From Mesorhizobium atlanticum (GTDB lineage: Bacteria > Pseudomonadota > Alphaproteobacteria > Rhizobiales > Rhizobiaceae), in the NCBI RefSeq assembly GCF_003289965.1, contig NZ_QMBQ01000001.1:930001-994000 (forward strand): a stretch of DNA of 64,000 nt. Reading direction: 5' to 3'. The notes under the pieces were generated by a model. The model was not told the DNA's origin, did not search any database, and saw only the letters and a list, made by a program, of their open reading frames with translations. How positions within the stretch are numbered: position 1 is the first letter of the stretch; each line of letters begins with the position of its first letter. The translations under genes were made by a program, and so were the position numbers. Positions 35,380 through 44,795 of this stretch are shown here, in pieces.

Positions 35380-36999
35380 ATGACGGCTGACGCGTTGGCG
35401 CCGTGGGCGGATGCCTCGGCGCCGGCCAGGGCGCCTGGCCTAGGCTCGTCGAATACAGGGCCGTCTCAAACGGACGGAATGGCCCACTTACGTCCGTTCG
35501 AGACGGTGGCGGCCCTGCCGATTGCGGCGGCCTTTTTTCGAGCACTCAATGAAGCCGGCCTGAAGTACGGAATAATTCAGGATCTCTCATCCCTGCCGGA
35601 CGGACTTGCCGGCCGAGACGATCTCGACGTCCTTTTGGACAAAAGCGACTACTCGGTCTTCTGCTCGATTGTCAGTCAGTTGCACGGCCGTCGCAGCGTG
35701 AGCCTGTCCTGTTACGACAATGTATGCGCAGGCCGGGAAGACTGGTTCCTGCCTGACTTCTCGTGTGGCCGCTATCTCCATCTCGACATGCATATCGGTG
35801 TGCGGGTCGGCCGGGAGTTTCGTAAGCGCTATCTGGCATTCGATTATGCGGCGATCGCGCGATGGGAACCGATTCATGTCGACGGCGTGCCCGTTCCCGT
35901 CGTCTCTGCAGAAGACGAGATTCGAATAGCAATTGCCCGGCTCGCCTTTCGGGCCTGGACGCTCACGTGGAGGCGATGGGTCATCGTCGGCGATCGTTGG
36001 AAGGACCAATTGGCACGCCTGCCTTTTGCGTCCGACGGGCAAGGCCTGCATGTCGTGGAGTATCCATTTGGCGGCGGCAGAACGGTCATCTGCCGGTTCC
36101 GGCAAACCGCCGACACTTTGGTCGCCCATCGAGGCGATCTTGCCAGTCTGCGCCGTTCGATTCGGGAAAAGGATGGCTTCACCGGGCGATATGGGGTCGC
36201 CGATGGCGCCGTCCATCTTGTGCGCAAGAGCTCATATCTCGCCCTGAGGCTCCTTCAGCGGCTGATGCCCGGCAGCTTTCCGCCAAAAAGACGGCCTATG
36301 GCCGGCGGGCTTGTGGTGGCGCTGATAGGTCCTGACGGCGTGGGTAAGAGCACTCAGGCTCGCCGGTTGACACAGATACTTCGATGGAAATTCGGTTGTG
36401 CGCAAGCCTATGTCGGGATCGGCGATGGCAGCGGATGGTGGTTGCGCAAGGGGCTGCAGAATCTGGTTTTTCCTCACAGGCGCCGCCTGAAGTCCTTGGC
36501 TCATGACGACGGCAGGGATTCATCCCGTCGAGATCGGGCCAAAGGAGGAGTTGCCGCTACGGCGTTGGCGTTGTGGGCGGTCTTGATTGCGTTTGAACGA
36601 TATGCCGTCGTGAAGCGTTCGCATCGATGGGCAACGCGCGGCCTGATCGTCATTTGCGACAGGTGGCCACAGGCGCAGCGCAGCGGATATTTAGACGGTC
36701 CGACCATCCCGCCGCACTTATTCTCCATACCGGGCCTGTCGGCTCTCGCCCGGCTTGAGCGGAAACTCTATGAAAAAATGGCGGGATGCCGGCCACACCT
36801 TGTTTTGCACCTGGTTTCCGACTTTGCCGTCTCCGCGCTGCGGAAGCCTGGAGAAATCAAGAGAGAGGCGTTCGATGCGCGCCTGTCGCTGATGGCTGAG
36901 TTGCGAGCACAGGACAAAGACATTCGAACGGTTGACGCAAACGGCAGCCTGGAGGCGGTCAACCAGGAATTGTTCAGGCATATCTGGCTGTCTCTTTAG
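35380..36999 (+). CDS. Fusion of a nucleotidyltransferase-like domain with a thymidylate-kinase-like P-loop domain
   Basis: 539 residues from ATG 35380, with AAGG six bases upstream. The N-terminal half, after a Pro/Ala-rich lead, has GRDDLDVLLDKSDYSVF, resembling the acidic catalytic pair of the NTP-transferase fold, and LHLDMHIGVRVGREF. The C-terminal half has Walker A VALIGPDGVGKSTQA at about residues 313-327 and ends in a kinase-like lid region (VICDRWPQAQRSGYLDG). I know such two-domain proteins only as hypothetical members of polysaccharide loci. A role in phosphorylating or nucleotidylating a sugar or lipid precursor is a guess. It is 187 bp before the glycosyltransferase gene. Confidence 0.65.
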   Translation: MTADALAPWADASAPARAPGLGSSNTGPSQTDGMAHLRPFETVAALPIAAAFFRALNEAGLKYGIIQDLSSLPDGLAGRDDLDVLLDKSDYSVFCSIVSQLHGRRSVSLSCYDNVCAGREDWFLPDFSCGRYLHLDMHIGVRVGREFRKRYLAFDYAAIARWEPIHVDGVPVPVVSAEDEIRIAIARLAFRAWTLTWRRWVIVGDRWKDQLARLPFASDGQGLHVVEYPFGGGRTVICRFRQTADTLVAHRGDLASLRRSIREKDGFTGRYGVADGAVHLVRKSSYLALRLLQRLMPGSFPPKRRPMAGGLVVALIGPDGVGKSTQARRLTQILRWKFGCAQAYVGIGDGSGWWLRKGLQNLVFPHRRRLKSLAHDDGRDSSRRDRAKGGVAATALALWAVLIAFERYAVVKRSHRWATRGLIVICDRWPQAQRSGYLDGPTIPPHLFSIPGLSALARLERKLYEKMAGCRPHLVLHLVSDFAVSALRKPGEIKREAFDARLSLMAELRAQDKDIRTVDANGSLEAVNQELFRHIWLSL

Positions 37000-37186
37000 G
37001 GACGGAACGGGCGGCTCAGACCGCCGGCACCTCATCCACCACTACTAACGCGAACCACCAGCCCTTTCCGAGCTCGCCCAGGCTTGGGCGATCGCGGCCA
37101 CGCGTGGGTAGGCCGAAGGCACTCCCAAGTCCGAATGCCTGCCTAAGCGCCCTTCCGCCGGATTTCATCTCCCTGAGGTATTGGCA

Positions 37187-38407
37187 ATGAAGATCGTTCA
37201 TGTGCTTACCCGACTGCTTCGGGCAGGTTCCGAAGAAAACACATTGGCCTGTTGTCTCGCGCAGGCACGGCATGGCCATGAAGTGCTGTTGGTTCATGGC
37301 GAGGAATTCGACCCGGGCTTGCGAGCCTCCGTTGCCGGAGCCCTCCGGGTCGTGACGCTGGAAAAGCTCATCAACTCGATTTCGCCGCCCCGTGACGTTT
37401 TTGCATTCGGGCAGCTCGTCCGCCTCATGCGCGATTGGCAACCAGACATCGTGCACACGCATCAAAGCAAAGCCGGCATCGTCGGCCGCCTTGCCGCAAG
37501 GCAAGCCAATATCCCAGCCATCATACATGGCGTGCACATATTGCCTTTTGTGCACGTTGGCAGCGCGCAGAGGCTGATGTATCTGACGGCCGAACGCCTC
37601 GCTGCGAAGTTCACCCGCGCCTTTATCGATGTCAGCCAAGGCATGCGCGAGATCTGCCTCGCCAATCATTTGGGCAGCCCCGATCAGCACCATGTCGTTC
37701 ACTCCGGCTTCGATCTGGCGCGCTTCGCGAATGCGCGATGGCCACAGGAACCGCATCTGCTGCTTGGAACTGCTGCCGGAGAGCCAAAGCCGCCGGTGGT
37801 GCTGATGCTGGCCGCACTTGAACCGAGAAAACGCCACGTCGAGTTCATTGAAGCGTTTGGGCAGGTGGTCGAGCGAATTCCGAACGTAAGACTGCTGCTG
37901 GCAGGCGAAGGGCCGGCGCGGCCCGCCGTCGAATCGGCGATTGAACGATCCCCGTTCGCAAACAACATTCGCATGATCGGCTACCATCACGAACCCGAAC
38001 GACTGATCAGCCTGGCGGATGTGTGTGTGCTGGCGTCGATGCGAGAAGGATTGCCCCGCGTCATGATGCAGTATCTGGCCGGCGGCCGAGCGAGCGTGGT
38101 GTCGCATCTGCCGGGAGTGGAAGAGGTCGTGAAGCATGGCGTCAACGGAATCGTTGCGCCAGCCGAAGACGTGGGCGCCGCAGCGACCGCCGTCGCCGAT
38201 CTCCTCGAGAATGAGCCCTATCGCGATCGACTGGCTGGCGGCGCGAGACTAACCGACCTTTCGTCCTGGGGACTGGATGCCATGTGCGAAAGCGTTGAGC
38301 AGGTTTATCGGTCCGTGCTGGAGCAAGCTCCTATAGCTGCCCGGCCAAACGATACCCGAATTCGCGACAGCCTGGCCAAGCAACCCTTGGGGCTGCACGG
38401 ATTTTGA
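37187..38407 (+). CDS. Glycosyltransferase family 4
   Basis: 406 residues from ATG 37187 with TGAGG eight bases upstream; a TTG two codons earlier is possible. A GT-B fold is evident: KIVHVLTRLLRAGSEEN with the Gly/Ser-rich N-terminal loop, HTHQSKAGIVGRLAA (the DVVHxH-type motif), and a C-terminal LAALEPRKRHVEFIEAF and LAGEGPARPAVES. In the donor-binding motif REGLPRVMMQYLAGG the second Glu of the usual EX7E is replaced by Gln. It transfers a sugar from a nucleotide donor to the lipid-linked repeat unit in the cytoplasm. It is the only clear glycosyltransferase of the plus-strand operon. Confidence 0.9.
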   Translation: MKIVHVLTRLLRAGSEENTLACCLAQARHGHEVLLVHGEEFDPGLRASVAGALRVVTLEKLINSISPPRDVFAFGQLVRLMRDWQPDIVHTHQSKAGIVGRLAARQANIPAIIHGVHILPFVHVGSAQRLMYLTAERLAAKFTRAFIDVSQGMREICLANHLGSPDQHHVVHSGFDLARFANARWPQEPHLLLGTAAGEPKPPVVLMLAALEPRKRHVEFIEAFGQVVERIPNVRLLLAGEGPARPAVESAIERSPFANNIRMIGYHHEPERLISLADVCVLASMREGLPRVMMQYLAGGRASVVSHLPGVEEVVKHGVNGIVAPAEDVGAAATAVADLLENEPYRDRLAGGARLTDLSSWGLDAMCESVEQVYRSVLEQAPIAARPNDTRIRDSLAKQPLGLHGF

Positions 38408-38545
38408 CGAGCGTCCACTCCGCCGACGGATCGCGCGACGTTCCAAGGCTTCCTTTTCTCGAATCCACGATTGCCCTTCAGTCTCGCTCCTGTCGACGAA
38501 TGTCGATTGATCCTGACGGCAGGCAAGACAACCGGAGTACCGACG

Positions 38546-39916
38546 ATGCGTTTGCGTTCCGACCAACAATGTCCGCCGAAGCCTCTCACAGGAAGGGGTT
38601 GGAGCCGACGTCCATTTCCAGGATTCTTAGCCATGGCTGGCCGCGCGCTCGCAATGATTGGTAGCCTCGCCATTGCCTTTATTCTGCTCACTTCAGCTGC
38701 ATCCCATGCGGATGGATATGCTCTGGATACCGGCGACGTCCTGCGCGTGTCAGTGGTCGGCGAGGCCACCTATCCGCTGGAAGTGACTGTCGATGATCGT
38801 GGCTCGATATCGCTTCCCCTGCTTGGGGATATTCAGGCGCGAGGCCTCACCACGGTTGCCCTTTCCCAGGCCATTCGGGACGCATTTCGGCAGCAGAAGC
38901 TCATCCTCGAGCCGTTCGTCAAAGTGGATGTCGGCCAGTACCGGCCCTTCTTCATTTCGGGAACGGTGGCTCGTCCCGGATCGTATCCCTTTCAACCCGG
39001 CATAACTGTTCGCCACGCACTCGCCATTGCAGGCGGCTTCCGGGCCACGATCGCGGGAAATACCGAACCGGCCCTACAGATAGCCGACCTGCGCAGCACG
39101 CGCTCGAACCTGGCGATTGACGAGTATCGGCTCAAGGTTCGGCTCGCCCGCCTGCAGGCGGAAAGTCGACAGGACACAACCTTTACAGCCCCGCCGGATC
39201 CACCGATCGAGTTTGGCGGACACCTGATTGCCGACATCATAGCGGCCGAACAGGCGCAGCTGGATGCGCGCCTTGCCGCCTACCGAGACGATGTTTCCTT
39301 CCTTGAGGCCTCGCTCGGCCGTGCCAGGAAGCAGGCAGACATGGTTGCCGCAACGCGCAAAGAACGAGAAAAAACAGCCAGTCTCCAATTTGATGAACTG
39401 CAATCCGCGCGAGCACTGCGGCAAAAAGGATTGATCACGAACTCAAATGTCGAGACGGCTGAAAGGGCACATACCAGCTACCGCGCCGAACTTGCGCAGA
39501 CCGAGGTTCAGCAGTCACAGGTGCAGCAGGAGATGCTGAACGCGGAAAGTGAATTGCGAAAGAAGCATCAAACTCATGAAATGGACCTCATCACGCAAAC
39601 CCAGGACACCGAAGTCGAATTGGGGAAGATTCAAAGCCAGATAAGATACGTCGCCGATAAGCTTCTTTTTATCTTCACATATGGCGACCAGAGGACCTTC
39701 GACGACTTGCATGGGTCCGTGAAGATCTCGATCTTCAGGCGCGACCAGAAGGCAGCTCACGATATCGCCGCCGACGAAAATACCGAAGTAAGAGCGGGCG
39801 ATGTCATCGAGGTTTCGATTGTAGCCAACAAGGGCTTCTACGCGCCGGACACGTCCGGAACAACAATGCTGCCACCTGGGCAAGCTTCGGTTCAGCCCAG
39901 CATCGTCGGCCAATAG
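38546..39916 (+). CDS. Polysaccharide export protein (ExoF/Wza-like, Poly_export and SLBB domains)
   Basis: 456 residues from ATG 38546 (GGAG eight bases upstream), or 427 from ATG 38633. A hydrophobic signal sequence (MIGSLAIAFILLTSAASHA) directs export. The Poly_export domain begins YALDTGDVLRVSVVGEA, and the SLBB strand is FFISGTVARPGSYPFQPG. From about residue 230 there is a long, charged, heptad-rich coiled coil (QADMVAATRKEREKTASL, RAHTSYRAELAQTEVQQS), as in rhizobial ExoF rather than enteric Wza. It provides the periplasmic or outer-membrane export path for the polymer and works with the ExoP-like kinase. Confidence 0.88.
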   Translation: MRLRSDQQCPPKPLTGRGWSRRPFPGFLAMAGRALAMIGSLAIAFILLTSAASHADGYALDTGDVLRVSVVGEATYPLEVTVDDRGSISLPLLGDIQARGLTTVALSQAIRDAFRQQKLILEPFVKVDVGQYRPFFISGTVARPGSYPFQPGITVRHALAIAGGFRATIAGNTEPALQIADLRSTRSNLAIDEYRLKVRLARLQAESRQDTTFTAPPDPPIEFGGHLIADIIAAEQAQLDARLAAYRDDVSFLEASLGRARKQADMVAATRKEREKTASLQFDELQSARALRQKGLITNSNVETAERAHTSYRAELAQTEVQQSQVQQEMLNAESELRKKHQTHEMDLITQTQDTEVELGKIQSQIRYVADKLLFIFTYGDQRTFDDLHGSVKISIFRRDQKAAHDIAADENTEVRAGDVIEVSIVANKGFYAPDTSGTTMLPPGQASVQPSIVGQ

Positions 39917-39926
39917 GCGCTACCGC

Positions 39927-42368
39927 ATGCCCCGCTATCCCAGGCAGAGCTTCGCTTCAGGCTTGCTGCCGACGTTCTGCAAGGCCCTGGGGTTCATTGC
40001 GCTTCTGAGTGGGCTGACCTGGTCCATCCACCGGAACATTTTCGAAACATTCGGCTCAGCCGGTACGCCATTGAAACCTTCGAACGTCGATCTTTCCGGT
40101 CGGCTTGCCTCTATCGGGCTGGCAACAGGTCTTGGTGGGCATGACTTCATCGTCGGAATTTCGATGGCAGCCCTGGGCGCAGCACTGATCGCCTTGGGGA
40201 GGCATCTGCGCAGGCTGCATATCCATGCCAAAAGAGAGCAAAGGCGGCTGAGCTTTCTTCACGCGCCGGCACGCCGTAAGACGCCACGTCGCACCCCGCG
40301 GCGCCCCCCCAAGGTGCGTTCGCGCATTCCCCGTGTCATCCTGATCTGCCTCGCTATCGCCCTGGCTGGAGGCGCGTCTCTCCCGAACCTTGATTCCGGC
40401 CGGCTGGCCGCGATGGCGCGACGTTGGGTCGATCTGGTACCTGATGGGCTCGACTTTGCCGATGGGCGTCCACTGGCCTCGCTGGCCGGTCTGGACGCTC
40501 TCCCGGTCTGGCTGGCGGTTGTCGCTCTGGGATCGCTGGCGGCGGCCGCCTACAGAACAAGACGGAAGCGGAGGGGGGGCTCGCCGATCATATTGGCGAG
40601 TGCAAGTACTCAATCCCTGGTGGGCGACACCCAGCCGGTGCCTGGTTCGGAACTGGCCTGTGCGTTGCGCTCCTGCAAGGTAGCGTTCGCGGGCGTCGCG
40701 GCTTTCAGTGGCGTCAGCAACATTCTCATGCTGACCGGCGCCGTGTTCATGTTGCAGGTCTATGATCGCGTGCTGCCGAGCCGCAGCGTTCCGACTCTGA
40801 TAGCGATGGCGATATTGGCGGCGGTTCTGTTTGTCGGGCAGGCAGTCATCGACCTCGTGCGCAGCCGCGTCATGGTTCGGATCGGCACGGAACTGGATGA
40901 AGCGGTCGGCGGGCGCGTATTCACCGCCGTCTCCAGGTTGCCTTTGCACATCGGCCTGCAAGGCGACGGGCTTCAGCCGCAGCGCGATCTCGACAACATC
41001 CGCGCATTCCTGTCGAGCCCCGGGCCCAGCACGCTCTTCGACTTTCCATGGCTGCCCTTCTACATGGCGATCATCTGGAGCCTTCATCCGATCCTCGGCA
41101 TCACCGCTATTTGCGGCGCGATCGTATTGATGACGCTGACCGCCGCGACCGAGGTCTTTACCCGCAAACCCCTGGGTGCCGCGGTTCTGACCGGTGTGCG
41201 GCGCAACGGCTTCGCCGAGGCCAGTCGCCGCAACGCGGAGGTGCTTGCGGCGATGGGCATGGGCCAGCGACTGCACGACCTTTGGCGTGAAGCAAGCCGC
41301 GAACATCTTACGCAACAACAGCGTGTCAGCGATATCGTCGGCGGCTTCGGCAGCTTAGCCCGCGCCCTGCGGTTGATGCTCCAGTCGACAATGCTGGGTG
41401 TGGGGGCCTGGCTGGTGATCCAGGGGGAGGCGACGTCCGGGGTCATCATTGCCGGCTCCATCCTCGCCGGCCGTGCGCTGGCGCCTATCGATCTCGCCAT
41501 CGCCCATTGGCGCAACTTCGTTGCCGCGCGCCAGAGCTGGAACAGGCTGAGCAAGTTGCTCGCCCGATTGCCGCCAGGCGCTCAGCCGATGGCCCTTCCT
41601 GTGCCCAGTTCGAATTTGACCGTGGAGCGTATCGCGATCGGCGCGCCGGGCACGCAACGCATCATCGTGCAAGATGTCGAATTCAGCCTCGACGCCGGCT
41701 CGGTACTGGGCATCATAGGACCAAGCGGCTCCGGCAAATCGAGCCTCGTTCGTGGGCTGGTCGGCGCGTGGCGACCGCTGGCGGGTCGCATCAAGCTGGA
41801 TGGCGCCGCGCTCGACCAGTGGTCGTCGGAGCGCCTTGGCCGCTACATAGGCTACCTTCCGCAGGACGTCGAACTATTCGCTGGAACGGTTGCCGCCAAT
41901 ATCGCCCGCTTCGATCCTGGATCGGACCCGGAGGCTATTGTCGCCGCCGCCCGAGCGGCGGGTGTGCATCAATTGATCACCGATCTTCCCGACGGCTACC
42001 AGACGCATATCGGAGAAGGCGGAACCGCGCTTTCAGCCGGGCAGCGCCAGCGCATTGCCCTGGCGCGCGCGCTCTATCGCGATCCGTTCCTGGTCGTCCT
42101 CGATGAGCCCAACTCCAATCTCGACGTCGATGGCGAAATGGCGCTTGCCGAATCCATTCTCGGAATCAAGGCGCGCGGCGGCATCGTAGCGATCGTGGCG
42201 CATCGGCCGAACATCCTCGCCGCGGTGGATTTCTTGCTGGTGATGAAAGAGGGACAGATGCAGATGTTCGGCATGCGGGAGAGCGTGCTCCCGAAACTCT
42301 TTCCGGCGCCACAGGTCAAGGCCGAAAGTCTGCGGCCCTTCTCGGCCTCGCCCCGACTTTCGAATTGA
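39927..42368 (+). CDS. Type I secretion ABC transporter (PrtD-like) with a 245-residue N-terminal membrane extension
   Basis: 813 residues against about 570-580 for PrtD-type transporters. The core begins near residue 247 (KVAFAGVAAFSGVSNILMLT then LQVYDRVLPSRSVPTLIAMA) and has Walker A GIIGPSGSGKSS near residue 595, signature LSAGQRQR near 701 and Walker B LVVLDEPNSNLD. The extra N-terminal part has three or more hydrophobic segments separated by an Arg-rich linker (RRKTPRRTPRRPPKVRSR). It exports an RTX-type protein in one step with the HlyD-like adaptor next door. The giant RTX protein at 46.5-52.6 kb is the obvious cargo. No TolC homologue is in the window. Confidence 0.9.
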   Translation: MPRYPRQSFASGLLPTFCKALGFIALLSGLTWSIHRNIFETFGSAGTPLKPSNVDLSGRLASIGLATGLGGHDFIVGISMAALGAALIALGRHLRRLHIHAKREQRRLSFLHAPARRKTPRRTPRRPPKVRSRIPRVILICLAIALAGGASLPNLDSGRLAAMARRWVDLVPDGLDFADGRPLASLAGLDALPVWLAVVALGSLAAAAYRTRRKRRGGSPIILASASTQSLVGDTQPVPGSELACALRSCKVAFAGVAAFSGVSNILMLTGAVFMLQVYDRVLPSRSVPTLIAMAILAAVLFVGQAVIDLVRSRVMVRIGTELDEAVGGRVFTAVSRLPLHIGLQGDGLQPQRDLDNIRAFLSSPGPSTLFDFPWLPFYMAIIWSLHPILGITAICGAIVLMTLTAATEVFTRKPLGAAVLTGVRRNGFAEASRRNAEVLAAMGMGQRLHDLWREASREHLTQQQRVSDIVGGFGSLARALRLMLQSTMLGVGAWLVIQGEATSGVIIAGSILAGRALAPIDLAIAHWRNFVAARQSWNRLSKLLARLPPGAQPMALPVPSSNLTVERIAIGAPGTQRIIVQDVEFSLDAGSVLGIIGPSGSGKSSLVRGLVGAWRPLAGRIKLDGAALDQWSSERLGRYIGYLPQDVELFAGTVAANIARFDPGSDPEAIVAAARAAGVHQLITDLPDGYQTHIGEGGTALSAGQRQRIALARALYRDPFLVVLDEPNSNLDVDGEMALAESILGIKARGGIVAIVAHRPNILAAVDFLLVMKEGQMQMFGMRESVLPKLFPAPQVKAESLRPFSASPRLSN

Positions 42369-42394
42369 CGGCGTCCAGGACACAGGAAACGGCA

Positions 42395-43714
42395 ATGACG
42401 GCGGTCGCCCTGAACCGGTTGCTTGCCAACCGGCGATCCATTCGCCGCAATCTGCTTGGCGGAATGACCGTCGTGGTGCTGCTCGTCGGCGGAATGGGAG
42501 TCTGGGCCGGGACGGTCGACATTTCAGGAGCAGTGATCACGCATGGCACGGTGGTGGTCGAGACCAGCGAAAAGAAGGTGCAGCATCCGACCGGCGGCGT
42601 CATCGGCAAGATCTTCGTGCGCGACGGCGACCGCGTCCGGGCCGGAGACATTTTGGTCCAGCTGAGCGACACCATTCCGCGCGCCAATCTGGCCTATGTG
42701 ACGAATAACCTGGACGAGCTGCTTGCGCGAAAGTCCCGCCTCGAGGCCGAGCGCGACGGCAGCGAGCGGATCGTGCTTGATCCGACGCTTGCCGTGCGAA
42801 TGAATGACCCCGAGATTGCGGCCACGGTGGCCAGCGAACAACGGTTGTTCGAGCTTCGTCGGGTCGAGCTGTCTGGCAACAAGGCGCGCTTGGGCGAGCG
42901 CATAGAGCAGCTCCGCAAACAGATCGAAGGCTATTCATCTCAGGAATCGGCAAAGGCCAGGGAGATCGAGCTGATCAACGACGAACTTGCCGACATCCGC
43001 AGCCTGGTTGAAATGAAGCTCGTCCTCAAATCGAAGTTGACCGAATATGAACGCGAGGCGACTCGCATCGAGGGTGAGCGGGCGCAGCTTGTGGCGAACA
43101 TGGCCCAGGCTAGGGGAGCCATCGCCGAAGTCGAGTTGCAGATACTGCAATTGGACAAGGAGTTCGCCAGCCAGACCGGAGGCGAGTTGCGCGAGGTCGA
43201 GGCCAAGATCGACGAGTTCGAGGAGCGGAAGGTCACGGCGCAGGACCAGCTGTCACGCATCGACATCCGCGCTCCCGCCAGCGGCACGGTGCATCAATCG
43301 ACCGTCCACACCGTGGGCGGCGTGATCAGTGCGGGGGAGCCTATCATGCTGATAGTGCCCGACACCGACGCTCTCACCGTCGAGGTGAAGGCCGCTCCGC
43401 AAGACATCGACCAGTTGTTGATCGGCCAAAGCGCGCGCCTTCGCTTCACCGCCTTCAACGTGCGCACGACGCCCGAAACGGAGGGCGTTGTATCCATGAT
43501 CGCGGCTGATGTGACGCGCGACCCACGTACCAATGAAGCCTACTATTTGGTGCGCATCAAACCCGAACCGAACGATCTGAAGAAACTCGGGCCGGTATCG
43601 CTCATTCCCGGCATGCCGGTGGAGGCATTCATAAGAACCGGAGATCGCAAGGTGATCTCCTATCTGATGAAGCCTTTGACGGACCAGATGATGCGAGCGT
43701 TCCGGGATCAGTAG
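42395..43714 (+). CDS. Type I secretion membrane-fusion adaptor (HlyD/PrtE-like)
   Basis: 439 residues from ATG 42395 with AGGAAAC upstream. A TTG at 42365 overlapping the previous stop is less likely. A single N-terminal membrane helix (LLGGMTVVVLLVGGMGVWAG) is followed by the lipoyl-like half motif TGGVIGKIFVRDGDRVRAGD, a long coiled coil (SRLEAERDG to QAQLVANMAQ) and the returning RIDIRAPASGTVHQSTVHTV. The C-terminal beta domain with VSLIPGMPVEAFIRTGDR is typical of this family. It links the PrtD-like ATPase to an outer-membrane channel. It starts 26 bp after the ATPase. Confidence 0.93.
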   Translation: MTAVALNRLLANRRSIRRNLLGGMTVVVLLVGGMGVWAGTVDISGAVITHGTVVVETSEKKVQHPTGGVIGKIFVRDGDRVRAGDILVQLSDTIPRANLAYVTNNLDELLARKSRLEAERDGSERIVLDPTLAVRMNDPEIAATVASEQRLFELRRVELSGNKARLGERIEQLRKQIEGYSSQESAKAREIELINDELADIRSLVEMKLVLKSKLTEYEREATRIEGERAQLVANMAQARGAIAEVELQILQLDKEFASQTGGELREVEAKIDEFEERKVTAQDQLSRIDIRAPASGTVHQSTVHTVGGVISAGEPIMLIVPDTDALTVEVKAAPQDIDQLLIGQSARLRFTAFNVRTTPETEGVVSMIAADVTRDPRTNEAYYLVRIKPEPNDLKKLGPVSLIPGMPVEAFIRTGDRKVISYLMKPLTDQMMRAFRDQ

Positions 43715-43776
43715 CTGAATTCCGCGCGGGTTGACGTTTCGGGCCGTCCACCCGCATCGAACAGGGATTTGTCGCC

Positions 43777-44727
43777 ATGACGACTGAGCTGAAACCTCCG
43801 ATTTTCCTGATAGGCAACTATCGGTCGGGCACCACCATCGCGCAGAAATTGATTGGGCTGCATCCCGACATCGTCACCTGGTATGAACCACGGACGTTGT
43901 GGCTCTATGCCGATCCGGCCCGGCGCCATGACGAGTTTGGCAAAACCGACGCGACCGCAAAGGTCGTCCGTTACATTCGTGGCCGGTTCCTGGAATACCA
44001 GTCGCGGCACGGTGGCCGACAGATCATGGAGAACACCCCGTCAAATGTGCTGCGCGTGCCGTTCGTTCACGAGGTTTTTCCGGAAGCCATTTTTCTATAC
44101 ATCACGCGAAATCCATTCTCTTGCATAAGTTCCATGGAGCTTAAATGGCAGAGAACAAAGACCCTCAAAGGTCTTCGGAGAACTTTGGCGGTCACTCCGG
44201 TGACGCAACTTCACTACTACGCCAAAGATCTCATAAGGCAGATGATTTCCAAGAAGGTGCTGAAGAGGAAATACACACCGATCTACGGGCCGCGCTACAA
44301 GGGGATAGACCGGGACCTGAAGGAGAACGACAAGCTGACGGTGATCGCGCGCCAATGGGCGCGCGGCAATCGAAAGGCGCGGGAAGATCTCGCCAGGTTG
44401 GGAACCGGCCGCGTGCTCTCGTTTCGCTATGAGGATCTGATGGAGGATCCCGAGCCGGTGTTACGACGCATCTATGAACATTGCGGCCTGCGCTGCACCG
44501 ACGATATCGTTCGCACGGCCAAGGAGATGATCGATCCCGGCCGTCAGCAGAAGTGGCTCCGCCTCGACCGGAAGGAACTGACGGCGATCATACCGGAGAT
44601 CCGGGATGAGATGGAGTTCTATCGCTACGAGATCCCGCAGTCCCTTCTCGTTGAGCATGGCCCGCGGCCAACGCGGGCTCCGTTGGCGTTTCGGCATGGC
44701 CACCCGGGTATTCCGTCGTCTGGCTAA
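43777..44727 (+). CDS. PAPS-dependent sulfotransferase
   Basis: 316 residues. The 5'-phosphosulfate loop is FLIGNYRSGTTIAQKLIG at the N-terminus and the 3'-phosphate contact is ITRNPFSCISSM near residue 110, in the right order for the sulfotransferase fold. The acceptor region follows (YEDLMEDPEPVLRRIYEHCG). It transfers a sulfo group from PAPS to a hydroxyl, most likely on the sugar repeat unit, in the cytoplasm. The window also has APS kinase and a PK-ATP sulfurylase fusion (56.8-59.6 kb), so PAPS supply and use are encoded in one locus. Protein tyrosine or lipid acceptors cannot be excluded. Confidence 0.88.
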   Translation: MTTELKPPIFLIGNYRSGTTIAQKLIGLHPDIVTWYEPRTLWLYADPARRHDEFGKTDATAKVVRYIRGRFLEYQSRHGGRQIMENTPSNVLRVPFVHEVFPEAIFLYITRNPFSCISSMELKWQRTKTLKGLRRTLAVTPVTQLHYYAKDLIRQMISKKVLKRKYTPIYGPRYKGIDRDLKENDKLTVIARQWARGNRKAREDLARLGTGRVLSFRYEDLMEDPEPVLRRIYEHCGLRCTDDIVRTAKEMIDPGRQQKWLRLDRKELTAIIPEIRDEMEFYRYEIPQSLLVEHGPRPTRAPLAFRHGHPGIPSSG

Positions 44728-44795
44728 GCGGCCTGCCGGAAAGGGCTTTGCCCGCCGCCTTGGTCGGTCGAGTAACCAAGCAAGTGGAGATTGGC

